Positions 1 to 8,863 are shown, counted from the stretch's first letter. The stretch: DNA of 64,000 nt from Lachnospiraceae bacterium (GCA_016291655.1 JAEEYF010000094.1:1-64000); one strand, 5' to 3'. A program made the numbers and translations. Notes: generated by a model not told the origin, from the sequence alone.

Positions 1-128
1 GGCTAAACTCTTGAGCTGCTTGGACTACTATAATGAGCATCATGCTTTGAAGTTATGTTGAACCGCCGTATGCCGAACGGCACGTACGGTGGTGTGAGAG
101 GGGAAATTTTGAATTTCCCCTACTCGAT
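1..128 (+). mobile_element. Group II intron, 3' end (domain IV tail, V and VI)
   Basis: The first 128 bases carry the 3' end of a group II intron. Domain V is seen at about 62-93: a nine-pair lower stem with the conserved G.U wobble (65/90), a two-base CG bulge (83-84), a short upper stem and a GAAC loop. Domain VI follows at about 96-125: a long GC/AT stem closed by a three-base loop, with one unpaired A at 122, the expected branch-point adenosine seven bases from the 3' end. The intron most likely ends at the AT at 127-128. The reverse transcriptase ORF and the 5' part lie outside the window, so completeness and mobility cannot be judged. Confidence 0.88.
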
Positions 129-145
129 TTATTTATTTATTGTAT

Positions 146-174
146 TTGGTAGGCCATTGTGGTAATATTATAAT
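146..174 (+). promoter_or_regulatory. Sigma-A-type promoter of the decarboxylase operon
   Basis: TTGGTA (146-151) and a perfect TATAAT (169-174) are separated by 17 bases. The promoter starts less than 20 bases after the intron end, so the decarboxylase operon probably has its own transcription start independent of the intron. Confidence 0.65.
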
Positions 175-253
175 CGCGAGAAAATCGGGTTTTCAATTAA
201 TCTATTACTGTTTTTGTTGAAGATCCGTAAAAAATATAAGGAGGCACGTAGAT

Positions 254-601
254 ATGACAGGAGTATTTGCAGCTTCGACATGGTGGGAGAGTGTTAAAGG
301 CCCTCTTGCTGATGCCGGTGTCAACACAATTGTCGGCTTATGCATTGTATTTGCTTCTCTTGTTCTGATCAGCTTTGTCATCTCTCTTTTCAAGTATATC
401 GGAAAGTTGGACAAGAGCAGTCGGAAAAATGAAGCAGGCATCGCACCGGCAGCAACTGCGCAGGCAACAAGTGCTGAGCTCAACATTGACAATTTTGAGC
501 TTGTAGCCGTAATCACTGCAGCGATCAGTGAATACGAGGAAGCACGTGGCAATTTCTTTAAAGACGGCATTGTAGTTCGTTCCGTAAAGAAGATCTCTTA
601 G
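254..601 (+). CDS. oadG: Sodium-pump decarboxylase gamma subunit (OadG family)
   Basis: Small membrane subunit (115 aa) of a Na+-translocating decarboxylase; in this family gamma anchors the alpha subunit to the membrane-embedded beta subunit. One transmembrane segment is visible at about residues 23-46 (TIVGLCIVFASLVLISFVIS), followed by an Ala/Thr-rich linker and a conserved soluble tail containing EARGNFF and ending in RSVKKI. A strong AAGGAGG ribosome site (238-244) fixes the ATG. It is the first gene of an operon encoding the carrier, beta and alpha subunits, which supports the call despite weak sequence conservation in this family. Confidence 0.85.
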   Translation: MTGVFAASTWWESVKGPLADAGVNTIVGLCIVFASLVLISFVISLFKYIGKLDKSSRKNEAGIAPAATAQATSAELNIDNFELVAVITAAISEYEEARGNFFKDGIVVRSVKKIS

Positions 602-692
602 TATTAACGACTTTAAAAGACATCAGACTTGTGAAGTCATGGAGTCAAAAGACACAAGCATTATCAAATACCACACACGGAGGTTATTTAAA

Positions 693-1040
693 ATGAAAAA
701 TTATACTATTACCATTAACGGAAATAAATATGCCGTAACTGTTGAAGAAGGAAACGGCAGCAATGTTGCAAAGGCAGCAGCTCCTGCAGCAGCTCCCGCA
801 GCACCCGTTGCATCAGGCACACAGGGCGGAGTTGCAATTTCTATGCCCATGTCCGGAAAGATCACTTCCATCAATGCGCAGGTCGGCGCAAGCGTAAAGA
901 AAGGTCAGGTTCTTGTAGCATTCGAAGCAATGAAGATGGAGAACGAGATCGTTGCTCCTCAGGACGGAACGGTAGCTTCCGTTAATTGCCAGGTTAATGC
1001 TCAGTACGAGTCAGGTGCTGTTATTCTTACACTTAATTAA
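693..1040 (+). CDS. Biotin carboxyl carrier protein of the decarboxylase
   Basis: Biotinyl carrier (115 aa) that shuttles the carboxyl group from the alpha-subunit carboxyltransferase to the membrane decarboxylase. It has an N-terminal segment, an Ala/Pro-rich flexible linker (about residues 27-45) and a C-terminal biotinyl/lipoyl domain. The biotinylation motif EAMKM is intact, with K81 as the expected biotin attachment site. The in-frame upstream start at 639 was rejected because the ATG at 693 has a GGAGG site at the right distance and gives the usual family start MKNYTITING. Since the alpha subunit lacks a biotin domain, this separate carrier is required. Confidence 0.92.
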   Translation: MKNYTITINGNKYAVTVEEGNGSNVAKAAAPAAAPAAPVASGTQGGVAISMPMSGKITSINAQVGASVKKGQVLVAFEAMKMENEIVAPQDGTVASVNCQVNAQYESGAVILTLN

Positions 1041-1057
1041 GAAAAGGGGTAATCTTT

Positions 1058-2215
1058 ATGGATATAGTTGAAACCTTAGTGAACTTATGGGAGCAGACAG
1101 GATTTGCCAATCTTTACTGGGGCAATTATGTCATGATCGCCGTGGCTCTCCTTTTCCTTTATCTCGGTATTAAGTGGAAGTTTGAGCCCTTACTTCTTGT
1201 ACCGATCGCTTTCGGTATGTTATTGGTTAATATTTATCCGTCCATTATGGCGGCTCCTTCGGTAGACCCCGTTACGGGCATAGAATCCGCGGGCGGATTG
1301 CTTTATTATTTCTTCAAACTTGATGAGTGGTCGATCTTCCCTTCTCTGATCTTCCTCGGAGTAGGTGCTTCCACAGACTTTGGACCGCTGATCGCAAATC
1401 CCAGAAGCTTCCTTCTCGGAGCCGCAGCTCAGCTCGGTATCTTTGTTGCTTATCTTCTTGCGATCCTTGTCGGATTTAACGGAGAAGCAGCTGCAGCCAT
1501 TTCAATTATCGGCGGAGCAGACGGCCCTACATCCATTTTCCTTGCAGGTAAGCTCGGACAGACAAATCTCATGGGACCTATAGCGGTAGCGGCATACAGC
1601 TACATGTCACTTGTTCCCATTATTCAGCCTCCGATAATGAAGGCTCTTACAACCAAGAAAGAAAGATCCATCAAGATGGAACAGCTTCGTCCCGTTTCCA
1701 AGCTTGAAAAGATCCTTTTCCCTATCATTGTAACAGTTGTTGTATGTTTCCTGCTTCCTTCCACAGCACCTCTTATCGGTATGCTTATGCTTGGTAACCT
1801 TTTCAAAGAATGCGGAGTTACAAAGCAGCTTTCGGAAACAGCACAGAATGCTCTTATGTACATCGTTGTTATCATGCTCGGTACATCTGTCGGCGCATCC
1901 ACAAGTGCCGAGAACTTCCTTCAGCTGACAACGATCAAGATCGTTGTCCTCGGACTTATTGCTTTTGCTTTCGGTACAATGGGTGGCGTTCTTCTCGGAA
2001 AACTTATGTGCGTGCTTACTCACGGCAAGATCAATCCTTTGATCGGTTCCGCAGGTGTTTCCGCAGTTCCTATGGCAGCTCGTGTATCACAGAAGGTCGG
2101 AGCACAGGAAGATCCTTCAAACTTCCTTCTCATGCACGCTATGGGACCCAACGTTGCAGGTGTTATCGGAACAGCTGTAGCAGCAGGTGTATTCATGGCT
2201 ATTTTCGGAGTTTGA
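1058..2215 (+). CDS. oadB: Na+-translocating decarboxylase beta subunit
   Basis: Polytopic membrane protein (385 aa) that decarboxylates carboxybiotin and couples it to Na+ export. It is hydrophobic throughout. Family-typical motifs are visible: the re-entrant region around FLGVGASTDFGPLIANP (with the Na+-binding Asp), the segment SIIGGADGPTSIFLAGKL, and the C-terminal HAMGPNVAGVIGTAVAAG. Length matches the usual 375-435 residues for OadB/MmdB/GcdB. The substrate of the complex is set by the alpha subunit, which here is of the oxaloacetate type. An AAAGGGG ribosome site precedes the ATG. Confidence 0.95.
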   Translation: MDIVETLVNLWEQTGFANLYWGNYVMIAVALLFLYLGIKWKFEPLLLVPIAFGMLLVNIYPSIMAAPSVDPVTGIESAGGLLYYFFKLDEWSIFPSLIFLGVGASTDFGPLIANPRSFLLGAAAQLGIFVAYLLAILVGFNGEAAAAISIIGGADGPTSIFLAGKLGQTNLMGPIAVAAYSYMSLVPIIQPPIMKALTTKKERSIKMEQLRPVSKLEKILFPIIVTVVVCFLLPSTAPLIGMLMLGNLFKECGVTKQLSETAQNALMYIVVIMLGTSVGASTSAENFLQLTTIKIVVLGLIAFAFGTMGGVLLGKLMCVLTHGKINPLIGSAGVSAVPMAARVSQKVGAQEDPSNFLLMHAMGPNVAGVIGTAVAAGVFMAIFGV

Positions 2216-2237
2216 TGAATAGAAAGGGTATAAAAAT

Positions 2238-3686
2238 ATGGCTGATATTAAAAAGAAACCTATCGGTATTACCGAAACAATACTTCGTGACGCTCATCAG
2301 TCCTTGATCGCTACCAGAATGCCCACATCGGAAATGCTCCCCATTTTGGACAAAATGGACAAAGTGGGTTATCATTCCATAGAATGCTGGGGCGGTGCAA
2401 CATTTGATGCCTGTCTCAGATTCCTCAAGGAAGATCCATGGGAGAGACTCAGAGCTCTCAGAAAGGGTCTCCCTCATTCAAAGTTACAGATGCTTTTCCG
2501 GGGACAGAACATTCTCGGATACAATCACTACTCGGACGATGTTGTTGAATATTTTGTTCAGAAGTCTGTTGCAAACGGTATTGATATCATCAGGATATTT
2601 GACTGCTTTAACGATCTTCGTAACCTTGAAACGGCCGTAAAAGCCGCAAAGAAGGAAGGAGCACATGCTCAGATCGCTCTTTCCTATACGCTCGGTGAGG
2701 CTTATACTCTCGAGTATTGGGAGAAGATGGCAAAGGCGGTTGAAGAACTGGGAGCAGATTCCATCTGTATCAAGGATATGGCCGGACTTCTTGTTCCTTA
2801 TGCTGCAACAGAACTTGTTACCGCTTTAAAGACCGGTTCCAAGATCCCGTTACAGATGCATACTCATTACACATCAGGTGTGGCATCAATGACTTACCTT
2901 AAGGCTGTTGAAGCCGGAGCGGATGTTATCGACTGCGCCATGAGCCCTCTTTCAATGGGAACGGCTCAGCCCGCAACCGAAGTAATGGTTGAAACCTTCA
3001 AAGGAACTCCTTATGACACGGGTTTGGATCAGAATCTTCTTGCAGAGATCGCAGATTACTTCAGACCCTACAGAGAGGAAGTTCTTAAGAACGGACTTCT
3101 TAATCCCAAGGTTCTCGGAGTAAATATTAAGACACTTCTTTATCAGGTACCCGGCGGTATGCTTTCAAACCTTGTTTCCCAGCTTAAGGAAGCTCATGCG
3201 GAAGACAAGTACGAAGCAGTACTCAAGGAGATCCCCAACGTAAGAAAGGATTTCGGTGAACCTCCGCTTGTTACTCCTTCTTCACAGATCGTCGGAACTC
3301 AGGCTGTTCTCAATGTTCTTTCGGGAGAACGCTACAAGATGATCACAAAGGAATCCAAGAAGATCCTGTCCGGTGAATTCGGTAAGACCGTTAAGCCTTT
3401 TAACAAAGAAGTTCAAAAGAAGGCGATCGGTGATGCGGAGCCTATAACCTGCAGACCCGCCGATCTCATTCCTCCTCAGCTTGACAAGTTCCGTGAGGAG
3501 TGCAAGGAATGGATCCAGCAGGAAGAGGATGTTCTTTCCTATGCATTGTTCCCTCAGGTAGCCATCGATTTCTTCAAGTATCGTAAGGCTAAACAGGAGA
3601 ATCCCGACTTTGATAAGGTTGAGAAAGCACCTGAAGGAAATGACAGAGTTTTAAACGTAACTGTGGCTGCAGATGCGTTTAAATAA
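2238..3686 (+). CDS. oadA: Oxaloacetate decarboxylase alpha subunit (carboxyltransferase)
   Basis: Carboxyltransferase (482 aa) moving CO2 from oxaloacetate to biotin. The HMGL-like TIM barrel carries TILRDAHQSLIATRM (metal-binding Asp17), FRGQNILGYNHY, FDCFNDLRN, the carbamylated-lysine region IKDMAGL (K179) and MHTHYTSG (H208, H210), followed by the PYC/OADA conserved domain to about residue 450. The C-terminal biotinyl domain found in Klebsiella OadA is absent and is supplied by the separate carrier gene upstream. Pyruvate carboxylase subunit B is the main alternative name, but the beta and gamma genes in the same operon point to the Na+ pump, which would let oxaloacetate decarboxylation energise the membrane. 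Confidence 0.92.
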   Translation: MADIKKKPIGITETILRDAHQSLIATRMPTSEMLPILDKMDKVGYHSIECWGGATFDACLRFLKEDPWERLRALRKGLPHSKLQMLFRGQNILGYNHYSDDVVEYFVQKSVANGIDIIRIFDCFNDLRNLETAVKAAKKEGAHAQIALSYTLGEAYTLEYWEKMAKAVEELGADSICIKDMAGLLVPYAATELVTALKTGSKIPLQMHTHYTSGVASMTYLKAVEAGADVIDCAMSPLSMGTAQPATEVMVETFKGTPYDTGLDQNLLAEIADYFRPYREEVLKNGLLNPKVLGVNIKTLLYQVPGGMLSNLVSQLKEAHAEDKYEAVLKEIPNVRKDFGEPPLVTPSSQIVGTQAVLNVLSGERYKMITKESKKILSGEFGKTVKPFNKEVQKKAIGDAEPITCRPADLIPPQLDKFREECKEWIQQEEDVLSYALFPQVAIDFFKYRKAKQENPDFDKVEKAPEGNDRVLNVTVAADAFK

Positions 3687-3705
3687 AAATTAAATCATGA
3701 ATTAA

Positions 3706-3740
3706 TAACGGGTGGATAAAGTTCCGCCCGTTATATTTTT
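3706..3740 (+). terminator. Terminator of the decarboxylase operon
   Basis: An 11-base stem (TAACGGGTGGA / TCCGCCCGTTA, one G.U pair) with a six-base loop is followed by TATTTTT. It sits 20 bases after the alpha-subunit stop. Confidence 0.85.
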
Positions 3741-3744
3741 ATGT

Positions 3745-3772
3745 TTGCAAATGGCATCAAATGTGCTATTAT
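3745..3772 (+). promoter_or_regulatory. Promoter of the bactofilin-pyrH-frr operon
   Basis: TTGCAA (3745-3750), a 16-base spacer, then an extended -10 TGcTATTAT (3764-3772). The rest of the roughly 110-base leader holds an imperfect AAAGAACC/GGTCCTTT pairing near 3800-3845 followed by a T run, which could be an attenuator but is weak. No gene is seen in the 197 bases between the stop of the alpha subunit and the bactofilin start. Confidence 0.6.
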
Positions 3773-3883
3773 AGGTTTTAACGGTGATGAAACTCATTAA
3801 AGAACCGGATGACAAAAAGTTAATTCGTCGATAGGTCCTTTTTTGTTAAAACATCATACAATAATTCAATATGGGAGGTATCT

Positions 3884-4591
3884 ATGGGTTTATTTAATGA
3901 TGCAAAGAACCAACTTGGAAATGAGAACAAGGAAGTTACCGAAAACAATCTTTTTGATGTTCAGGGCGAAGAAGTTGATGCAGGAGATGTAGATGCAGAA
4001 CTTCTCGAGTCTATTTTGGAGGATTCACCCGCTGAAGCAGCCGAAGATCCCAAGAAGAAGAAAGCAGAAAAGGTTGAGGCTTCAAGACCTGTTCCGGATG
4101 TGGCTGAAAGAAGAGCAAGAGAAGCCAGAAATTCGGGTACTACCGATGAGACTCAGACTACACTTATCACAAAGGGTACAACTATCAACGGTTCTATCAT
4201 TTCCGATTGCTCACTTGATGTAATGGGTACCATTAACGGAGATATTGAATGTCTCGGTAAGCTTACAATTTCCGGAAAGGTTACCGGTAATTCCGTGGCT
4301 TCGGAAGTATTTGTCAATACTGACAGACTTGACGGCTCCATTAATTGCGAAGGTTGCGTAAAGATCAGTCAGGGCACGATCGTTGTCGGAGATGTTACCG
4401 CTACTTCTGCCGTTTTTGCAGGCGCAGTAAAGGGTGAGATCGATGTTAACGGACCTGTTGTTCTTGATTCGACAGCGATCATCAAAGGCAACATCAAGGC
4501 TAAATCCGTTCAGATGAACAACGGAGCTATACTTGACGGTTTCTGCTCACTTTCTTATGCAGAGCTTGATGTTGATTCTATTTTTGAATAA
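3884..4591 (+). CDS. Bactofilin-family polymer-forming protein
   Basis: Protein of 235 aa with an acidic/charged N-terminal region (about 1-85) and a C-terminal right-handed beta-helix of the bactofilin family. The repeat pattern is clear: TLITKGTTINGSIISD, MGTINGDIECLGKLTISG, GSINCEGCVKISQGTIVVGDV, GEIDVNGPVVLDSTAIIKGN. Bactofilins form cytosolic filaments, often at the membrane, acting in shape, wall synthesis or polar organisation. The N-terminus here has no clear membrane-targeting segment. It is probably cotranscribed with pyrH (14-base gap), where rpsB-tsf lie in many Firmicutes. A GGGAGG site precedes the ATG. Confidence 0.85.
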   Translation: MGLFNDAKNQLGNENKEVTENNLFDVQGEEVDAGDVDAELLESILEDSPAEAAEDPKKKKAEKVEASRPVPDVAERRAREARNSGTTDETQTTLITKGTTINGSIISDCSLDVMGTINGDIECLGKLTISGKVTGNSVASEVFVNTDRLDGSINCEGCVKISQGTIVVGDVTATSAVFAGAVKGEIDVNGPVVLDSTAIIKGNIKAKSVQMNNGAILDGFCSLSYAELDVDSIFE

Positions 4592-4605
4592 GACAGGAAA
4601 TATAA

Positions 4606-5313
4606 ATGGCTAAGTACAAAAGAATACTTTTAAAACTAAGCGGTGAAGCACTCGCGGGTAATAAAAAAACAGGTTTTGACGAGGAAACCTGTATAATGGT
4701 CGGAAATCAGGTTAAAAAGCTTATCGAAGAAGGCATACAGGTAGCTATAGTTATCGGAGGCGGCAATTTCTGGCGCGGAAGAAAAAGCGAAACCATCGAC
4801 AGGGTTAAAGCCGATCAGATAGGTATGCTGGCTACGGTTATGAATTGCATATATGTCAGCGATATTTTCCGCTACCTGGGATTAAAGACCAACATTTACA
4901 CACCGTTTTCCTGCGGAAGCATGACTTCTCTGTTCTCTAAGGACTGCGCAACAGAGGATCTTGAAAACGGCAAAGTGATATTCCTTGCAGGTGGAACCGG
5001 ACATCCGTATTTTTCTACGGATTCCGCAACAGCACTCAGAGCGATAGAACTCAACTGTGATATGATCCTGATGGCTAAAGCTGTCGACGGAGTATATGAC
5101 AGCGATCCCAATGTCAACTCCAATGCAAAAAAATATGACAGGATGGAGATCGGAACGATCATTGACAACAAATTGGGAGTTATTGATATGACTGCTGCCG
5201 TATTGTGCAAGGAAAACAAAATGCCGCTTTTTATCTTTTCTCTTCTTGAAAAGGATGGCATTGTAAATGCGGCCACGGGTAAAGCAAGCGGAACGGTTAT
5301 CACTGCCGACTGA
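4606..5313 (+). CDS. pyrH: Uridylate kinase (UMP kinase)
   Basis: Phosphorylates UMP to UDP with ATP in pyrimidine nucleotide synthesis. The 235 residues show the amino-acid-kinase fold of bacterial UMPK: KRILLKLSGEALAG at the N-terminus, VIGGGNFWRGR, the UMP-site region RVKADQIGMLATVMN, and the ATP-side KAVDGVYDSDPN. Length is standard. It lies just after the bactofilin gene (AGGAAA ribosome site) and is followed by frr, the usual pyrH-frr pair. Confidence 0.97.
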   Translation: MAKYKRILLKLSGEALAGNKKTGFDEETCIMVGNQVKKLIEEGIQVAIVIGGGNFWRGRKSETIDRVKADQIGMLATVMNCIYVSDIFRYLGLKTNIYTPFSCGSMTSLFSKDCATEDLENGKVIFLAGGTGHPYFSTDSATALRAIELNCDMILMAKAVDGVYDSDPNVNSNAKKYDRMEIGTIIDNKLGVIDMTAAVLCKENKMPLFIFSLLEKDGIVNAATGKASGTVITAD

Positions 5314-5357
5314 GGCTTATGACCGCAAGAGCATCAGATTAATGAATGGAGAATATT

Positions 5358-5912
5358 ATGAACGATAAGATCAAACCCTATGATGAAAAAATGGAAAAAA
5401 CCATCTCGGTGCTTGCAGAAGATTTCGCTTCCATCAGAGCGGGACGCGCGAATCCTCACCTTCTTGACAAGATCAAGGTTGATTACTACGGAACACCTAC
5501 AGCCATTCAGGGTGTTGCCAATGTTTCCGTTCCCGAAGCAAGGATCATCCAGATCCAGCCTTGGGAGTCAAAGATGATCAAGGAGATCGAAAAAGCTATC
5601 ATGGCTTCTGAGTTGGGTATTACTCCCAACAACGACGGTAAAGTGATCAGACTTGTATTCCCCGAGCTTACAGAGGAACGCAGAAAGATGCTTGCCAAAG
5701 ACATTAAGAAAAATGCCGAGAACTCTAAGGTTGCTGTAAGAAACATACGTCGTGATGCTATGGATGCGATCAAGAAGATGGGAAAGAATTCCGAGATCTC
5801 CGAGGATGAGGAAAAGACCATCGAAGATGAGATCCAGAAGGCTACAGACAAGCGTATCGCAGAGATCGACAAGATGGCTGAAGCTAAAGAAAAAGAGATC
5901 ATGACGGTTTAA
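5358..5912 (+). CDS. frr: Ribosome recycling factor
   Basis: Splits the post-termination ribosome together with EF-G. The 184 aa match the family length of about 185. Conserved segments are seen: a three-helix coiled-coil domain including [23 protein letters not shown], domain II around [14 protein letters not shown] and [19 protein letters not shown], and the helical C-terminus [13 protein letters not shown]. The start at 5358 was preferred over the in-frame ATG 12 bases upstream because it follows an ATGGAGA ribosome site and gives the normal N-terminus. Confidence 0.97.
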   Translation: MNDKIKPYDEKMEKTISVLAEDFASIRAGRANPHLLDKIKVDYYGTPTAIQGVANVSVPEARIIQIQPWESKMIKEIEKAIMASELGITPNNDGKVIRLVFPELTEERRKMLAKDIKKNAENSKVAVRNIRRDAMDAIKKMGKNSEISEDEEKTIEDEIQKATDKRIAEIDKMAEAKEKEIMTV

Positions 5913-5941
5913 AATTAAAATTTCTTTTGTTGTAAAAGAAC

Positions 5942-5974
5942 CCCACTTGTCCTATAATGAACAAGTGGGTTTTT
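5942..5974 (+). terminator. Terminator after frr
   Basis: Nine perfect pairs (CCCACTTGT / ACAAGTGGG) with a ten-base loop, followed by TTTTT. It separates pyrH-frr from the uppS operon. Confidence 0.9.
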
Positions 5975-6009
5975 CTTGTACAAAAATCAGATGGTAAGGA
6001 ATGGATAAT

Positions 6010-6735
6010 ATGGCTCAAGAGCTTGAAAATATGATGATCCCCAAGCACATTGCCATCATACTTGACGGCAACGGCAGGTGGGCAAAGAAACGGGGATTGC
6101 CGAGAAATGCCGGGCATAAGGCCGGTGCAAAGGCGGTTGAAAGGATATGCGAAGAGGCATATAAGGCAGGTGTCGAATATGTTACTCTTTATGCTTTTTC
6201 CACCGAAAACTGGTCAAGGCCCAAAGATGAAGTAAATACTTTAATGAACATATTGAGAGACTACTTAAGCGACAGTCTCGCAAATGCAAAAAAGAACAAC
6301 ATGAAGGTCAGAGTGATAGGAGACAGAAGTGTCCTCGCTCCTGACATTATCGAAAAGATAAAGATCACGGAAGAGGCTTCCAAGGACTATACAGGGCTTA
6401 AACTTCAGATCGCCATTAATTACGGCGGGAGAGACGAGATCGTGAGAGCCGCCCGTAAGATAGCCGACGAGATTAAGGCGGGTAAATTGGAGCCTTCAAA
6501 GATCGACGAGGAATTGTTTGAAAACAATCTTGATACCGCAGGTCTGCCTGCTCCCGATCTCTTGATAAGGACAAGCGGAGAACAGCGGCTTTCAAATTTT
6601 CTTCTTTGGCAGCTGGCATATACGGAATTCTATTTTCCGGATACACTTTGGCCTGATTTCAGCAAGAAAGATCTTTATGAGGCTATAAAGTACTATAATA
6701 CAAGAGACAGAAGATACGGAGGGGTTAAACAATAA
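6010..6735 (+). CDS. uppS: Undecaprenyl diphosphate synthase
   Basis: Cis-prenyltransferase (241 aa) that extends farnesyl diphosphate to the C55 lipid carrier for wall synthesis. The signature HIAIILDGNGRWAKKRGLPR contains the catalytic Asp19. YAFSTENWSRP and the C-terminal RTSGEQRLSNFLLWQLAYTE with the RDRRYGG end are intact. ATG 6010 was chosen because the AAGGA at 5996-6000 is nine bases upstream; the in-frame ATG at 6001 directly abuts it. The stop overlaps the cdsA start (TAATG), so translation is probably coupled. Confidence 0.96.
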   Translation: MAQELENMMIPKHIAIILDGNGRWAKKRGLPRNAGHKAGAKAVERICEEAYKAGVEYVTLYAFSTENWSRPKDEVNTLMNILRDYLSDSLANAKKNNMKVRVIGDRSVLAPDIIEKIKITEEASKDYTGLKLQIAINYGGRDEIVRAARKIADEIKAGKLEPSKIDEELFENNLDTAGLPAPDLLIRTSGEQRLSNFLLWQLAYTEFYFPDTLWPDFSKKDLYEAIKYYNTRDRRYGGVKQ

Positions 6736-7580
6736 TGTCGGATCCGATTATTGATGACAAAAAAGAAAAGAGGAAAAATCTGCTTATCAGAGTGCTGAGC
6801 GGAGCAGTATTGACTGTTATCGCGCTTGCCACCATCATTCCCGGCAGTTGGCCTCTTCTTGTTTTTAATGCTTTGATCTCGTTTATCGGGATGTATGAGC
6901 TCATGCGCGTTGTAAATGCTCAGAGGACCGTTCTTTTCGGAGCATCTGTCATCGGCATAGGCGCTGAGTATGCACTTATTTTTCTTGATAAAAAAGAATA
7001 TATGGTTCCGCTGTTCATGCTTTACCTTATATTGTTGTTTGCATTTATGGTGATCTTTTATCCGCGGTTCAATACGGATCAGGTGTTTATGGCATTTGTG
7101 GGCGTGATCTATGCTGGACTCGGACTTTCCTACCTTTACCAGACAAGAATGCAGACCGCAAACGGAGCCTTCATCGTTTGGCTCATATTCATCTGCTCAT
7201 GGATCTCGGATTCGGGAGCCTATCTGGTAGGCATAGCCATAGGAAAGCATAAAGCCTTTCCCAGGCTTTCTCCGAAGAAATCCGTGGAAGGCTGTATAGG
7301 CGGAATAGCATCAAGCATATTGATAGGCGTGGCTTACAAGACGGTTCTTGAACAGGGCTTTGATATACATTTGATCAATTATCCCGGACTCATTGTTATC
7401 TGCGGTGTTGGCGCGATCATTTCCCAGGCGGGCGATCTTGCGGCATCGGCAATAAAAAGAAACTTTAACATCAAAGATTACGGCCATTTGATACCCGGTC
7501 ACGGCGGTATAATGGACAGGTTCGACAGCCTGATATTTGTGGCACCTCTGGTTTATTATCTTGCAAATCTTTTTATTTGA
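6735..7580 (+). CDS. cdsA: Phosphatidate cytidylyltransferase
   Basis: Integral membrane enzyme (281 aa) that makes CDP-diacylglycerol from phosphatidate and CTP. About eight hydrophobic segments are visible. The C-terminal family signature is present: SDSGAYLVGIAIGKH, SPKKSVEGCIGG, GDLAASAIKRNFNIKDYG and PGHGGIMDRFDSL. A charged N-terminal stretch (about 1-16) precedes the first membrane segment. Its start overlaps the uppS stop by one base. Confidence 0.95.
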   Translation: MSDPIIDDKKEKRKNLLIRVLSGAVLTVIALATIIPGSWPLLVFNALISFIGMYELMRVVNAQRTVLFGASVIGIGAEYALIFLDKKEYMVPLFMLYLILLFAFMVIFYPRFNTDQVFMAFVGVIYAGLGLSYLYQTRMQTANGAFIVWLIFICSWISDSGAYLVGIAIGKHKAFPRLSPKKSVEGCIGGIASSILIGVAYKTVLEQGFDIHLINYPGLIVICGVGAIISQAGDLAASAIKRNFNIKDYGHLIPGHGGIMDRFDSLIFVAPLVYYLANLFI

Positions 7581-7636
7581 TGTATGAGTTCATATATATG
7601 CGATCGTAACATAATCTATTGAAATTCAGTCATAAC

Positions 7637-7695
7637 GGCGGTTCGTGTACATTCATGATACTTGGATGGGATGAACCGCCTTGGCGATTTTTTCT
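7637..7695 (+). terminator. Terminator-like hairpin between cdsA and dxr
   Basis: An eight-base perfect repeat GGCGGTTC / GAACCGCC (7637-7644, 7673-7680) with a 28-base loop is followed by TTGGCGATTTTTTC. The long loop and the dxr ribosome site just after the T run suggest either a partial terminator or an attenuator for dxr; the remaining 56 bases after cdsA show nothing else convincing. Confidence 0.5.
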
Positions 7696-7708
7696 GAAAG
7701 GAAATTTA

Positions 7709-8863
7709 ATGAAACAGGTTTCGGTGTTGGGCTCATCGGGGTCCATAGGCACACAGACGCTTGAAGTTATCAGGCAGAACGGTGATATTAAGGTTGTGGC
7801 TTTGGCCGTTAATTCCAATATTGGATTGCTTTTTGAGCAGATAAGGGAATTTTCTCCCGAGCTGGTCTGCGTATATGACGAGAAGAGCGCGGGTGAACTT
7901 TCAAGACGGTTGAAGGACGAAGGGCTGAAATGCGTTGTCATGACCGGGATGGACGGACTCATAGCATGTGCATGTCATCCGGCGGTTGATGTCGTGGTGA
8001 CTTCCTTTGTCGGGATGATAGGCATAAGACCTACCATAGAAGCCATCAAAGCGGGAAAGGATATTGCCCTTGCCAATAAGGAAACACTCGTTACCGCAGG
8101 ACATATCATCATGCCGCTTGCAAAAAAGATGAATGTAAAGATCCTTCCGGTGGATTCGGAGCATTCTGCCATCTTTCAATGTCTTCAGGGAGCGCAGGGC
8201 AACAGACCCGAGAAGATCCTTCTCACCGCTTCCGGCGGTCCTTTCCGCGGAAAAAAGGCAAGTGAACTGAAAGCTGTTCGCCCGGAAGATGCGCTCAAGC
8301 ATCCCAATTGGTCTATGGGGAAAAAAATAACCATAGATTCGTCTACAATGGTAAATAAGGGGCTCGAGGTCATGGAAGCCAAATGGCTTTTTGACGTGGA
8401 AGCAGAGAATATAGAAGTTGTACTTCAGCCGCAGAGTATAATACATTCAATGATAGAGTTCAGTGACGGCGCTGTGATCGCACAGCTGGGAGTTCCGGAC
8501 ATGAAGCTCCCCATCCAATATGCACTCTATTATCCGGAGCGAAGGGGAAGAACAGCGAAAAGGCTGGATTTCAGAGAACTTTCGGGCATAGTGATAGATA
8601 AACCCGATGACGTAAATTTCCCTGCCCTCAGGCTTGCATATGATGCCATTAAGGCCGGCGGCAGTATGCCAACCGTTTACAACGCCGTTGATGAGATAGC
8701 GGTGGATCTGTTTTTGCACGGTGCTATCGGTTATCTCGATATAGCCGATATGATCGCCGATCAAATGGCAAAGCATACCGTAATTTCCAATCCTTCGCTT
8801 GAGGACATCCTCGAGCTTGAACATAACTTGAAAAAGGCCCTGTCAGGCCTCAACACCCGCTGA
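7709..8863 (+). CDS. dxr: 1-deoxy-D-xylulose 5-phosphate reductoisomerase
   Basis: First committed enzyme of the MEP isoprenoid pathway, making 2-C-methyl-erythritol 4-phosphate with NADPH (384 aa). Visible are the NADPH-binding GSSGSIGTQTL, ALANKETLVTAG, the metal/substrate segment PVDSEHSAIFQCLQG with acidic Asp/Glu, TASGGPFRG and the MVNKGLEVMEA helix. The start at 7709 follows a GAAAGGAAA ribosome site; the upstream extension is not family-like and covers the hairpin. It lies with ispG and uppS, so substrate and carrier-lipid genes are grouped. Confidence 0.97.
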   Translation: MKQVSVLGSSGSIGTQTLEVIRQNGDIKVVALAVNSNIGLLFEQIREFSPELVCVYDEKSAGELSRRLKDEGLKCVVMTGMDGLIACACHPAVDVVVTSFVGMIGIRPTIEAIKAGKDIALANKETLVTAGHIIMPLAKKMNVKILPVDSEHSAIFQCLQGAQGNRPEKILLTASGGPFRGKKASELKAVRPEDALKHPNWSMGKKITIDSSTMVNKGLEVMEAKWLFDVEAENIEVVLQPQSIIHSMIEFSDGAVIAQLGVPDMKLPIQYALYYPERRGRTAKRLDFRELSGIVIDKPDDVNFPALRLAYDAIKAGGSMPTVYNAVDEIAVDLFLHGAIGYLDIADMIADQMAKHTVISNPSLEDILELEHNLKKALSGLNTR

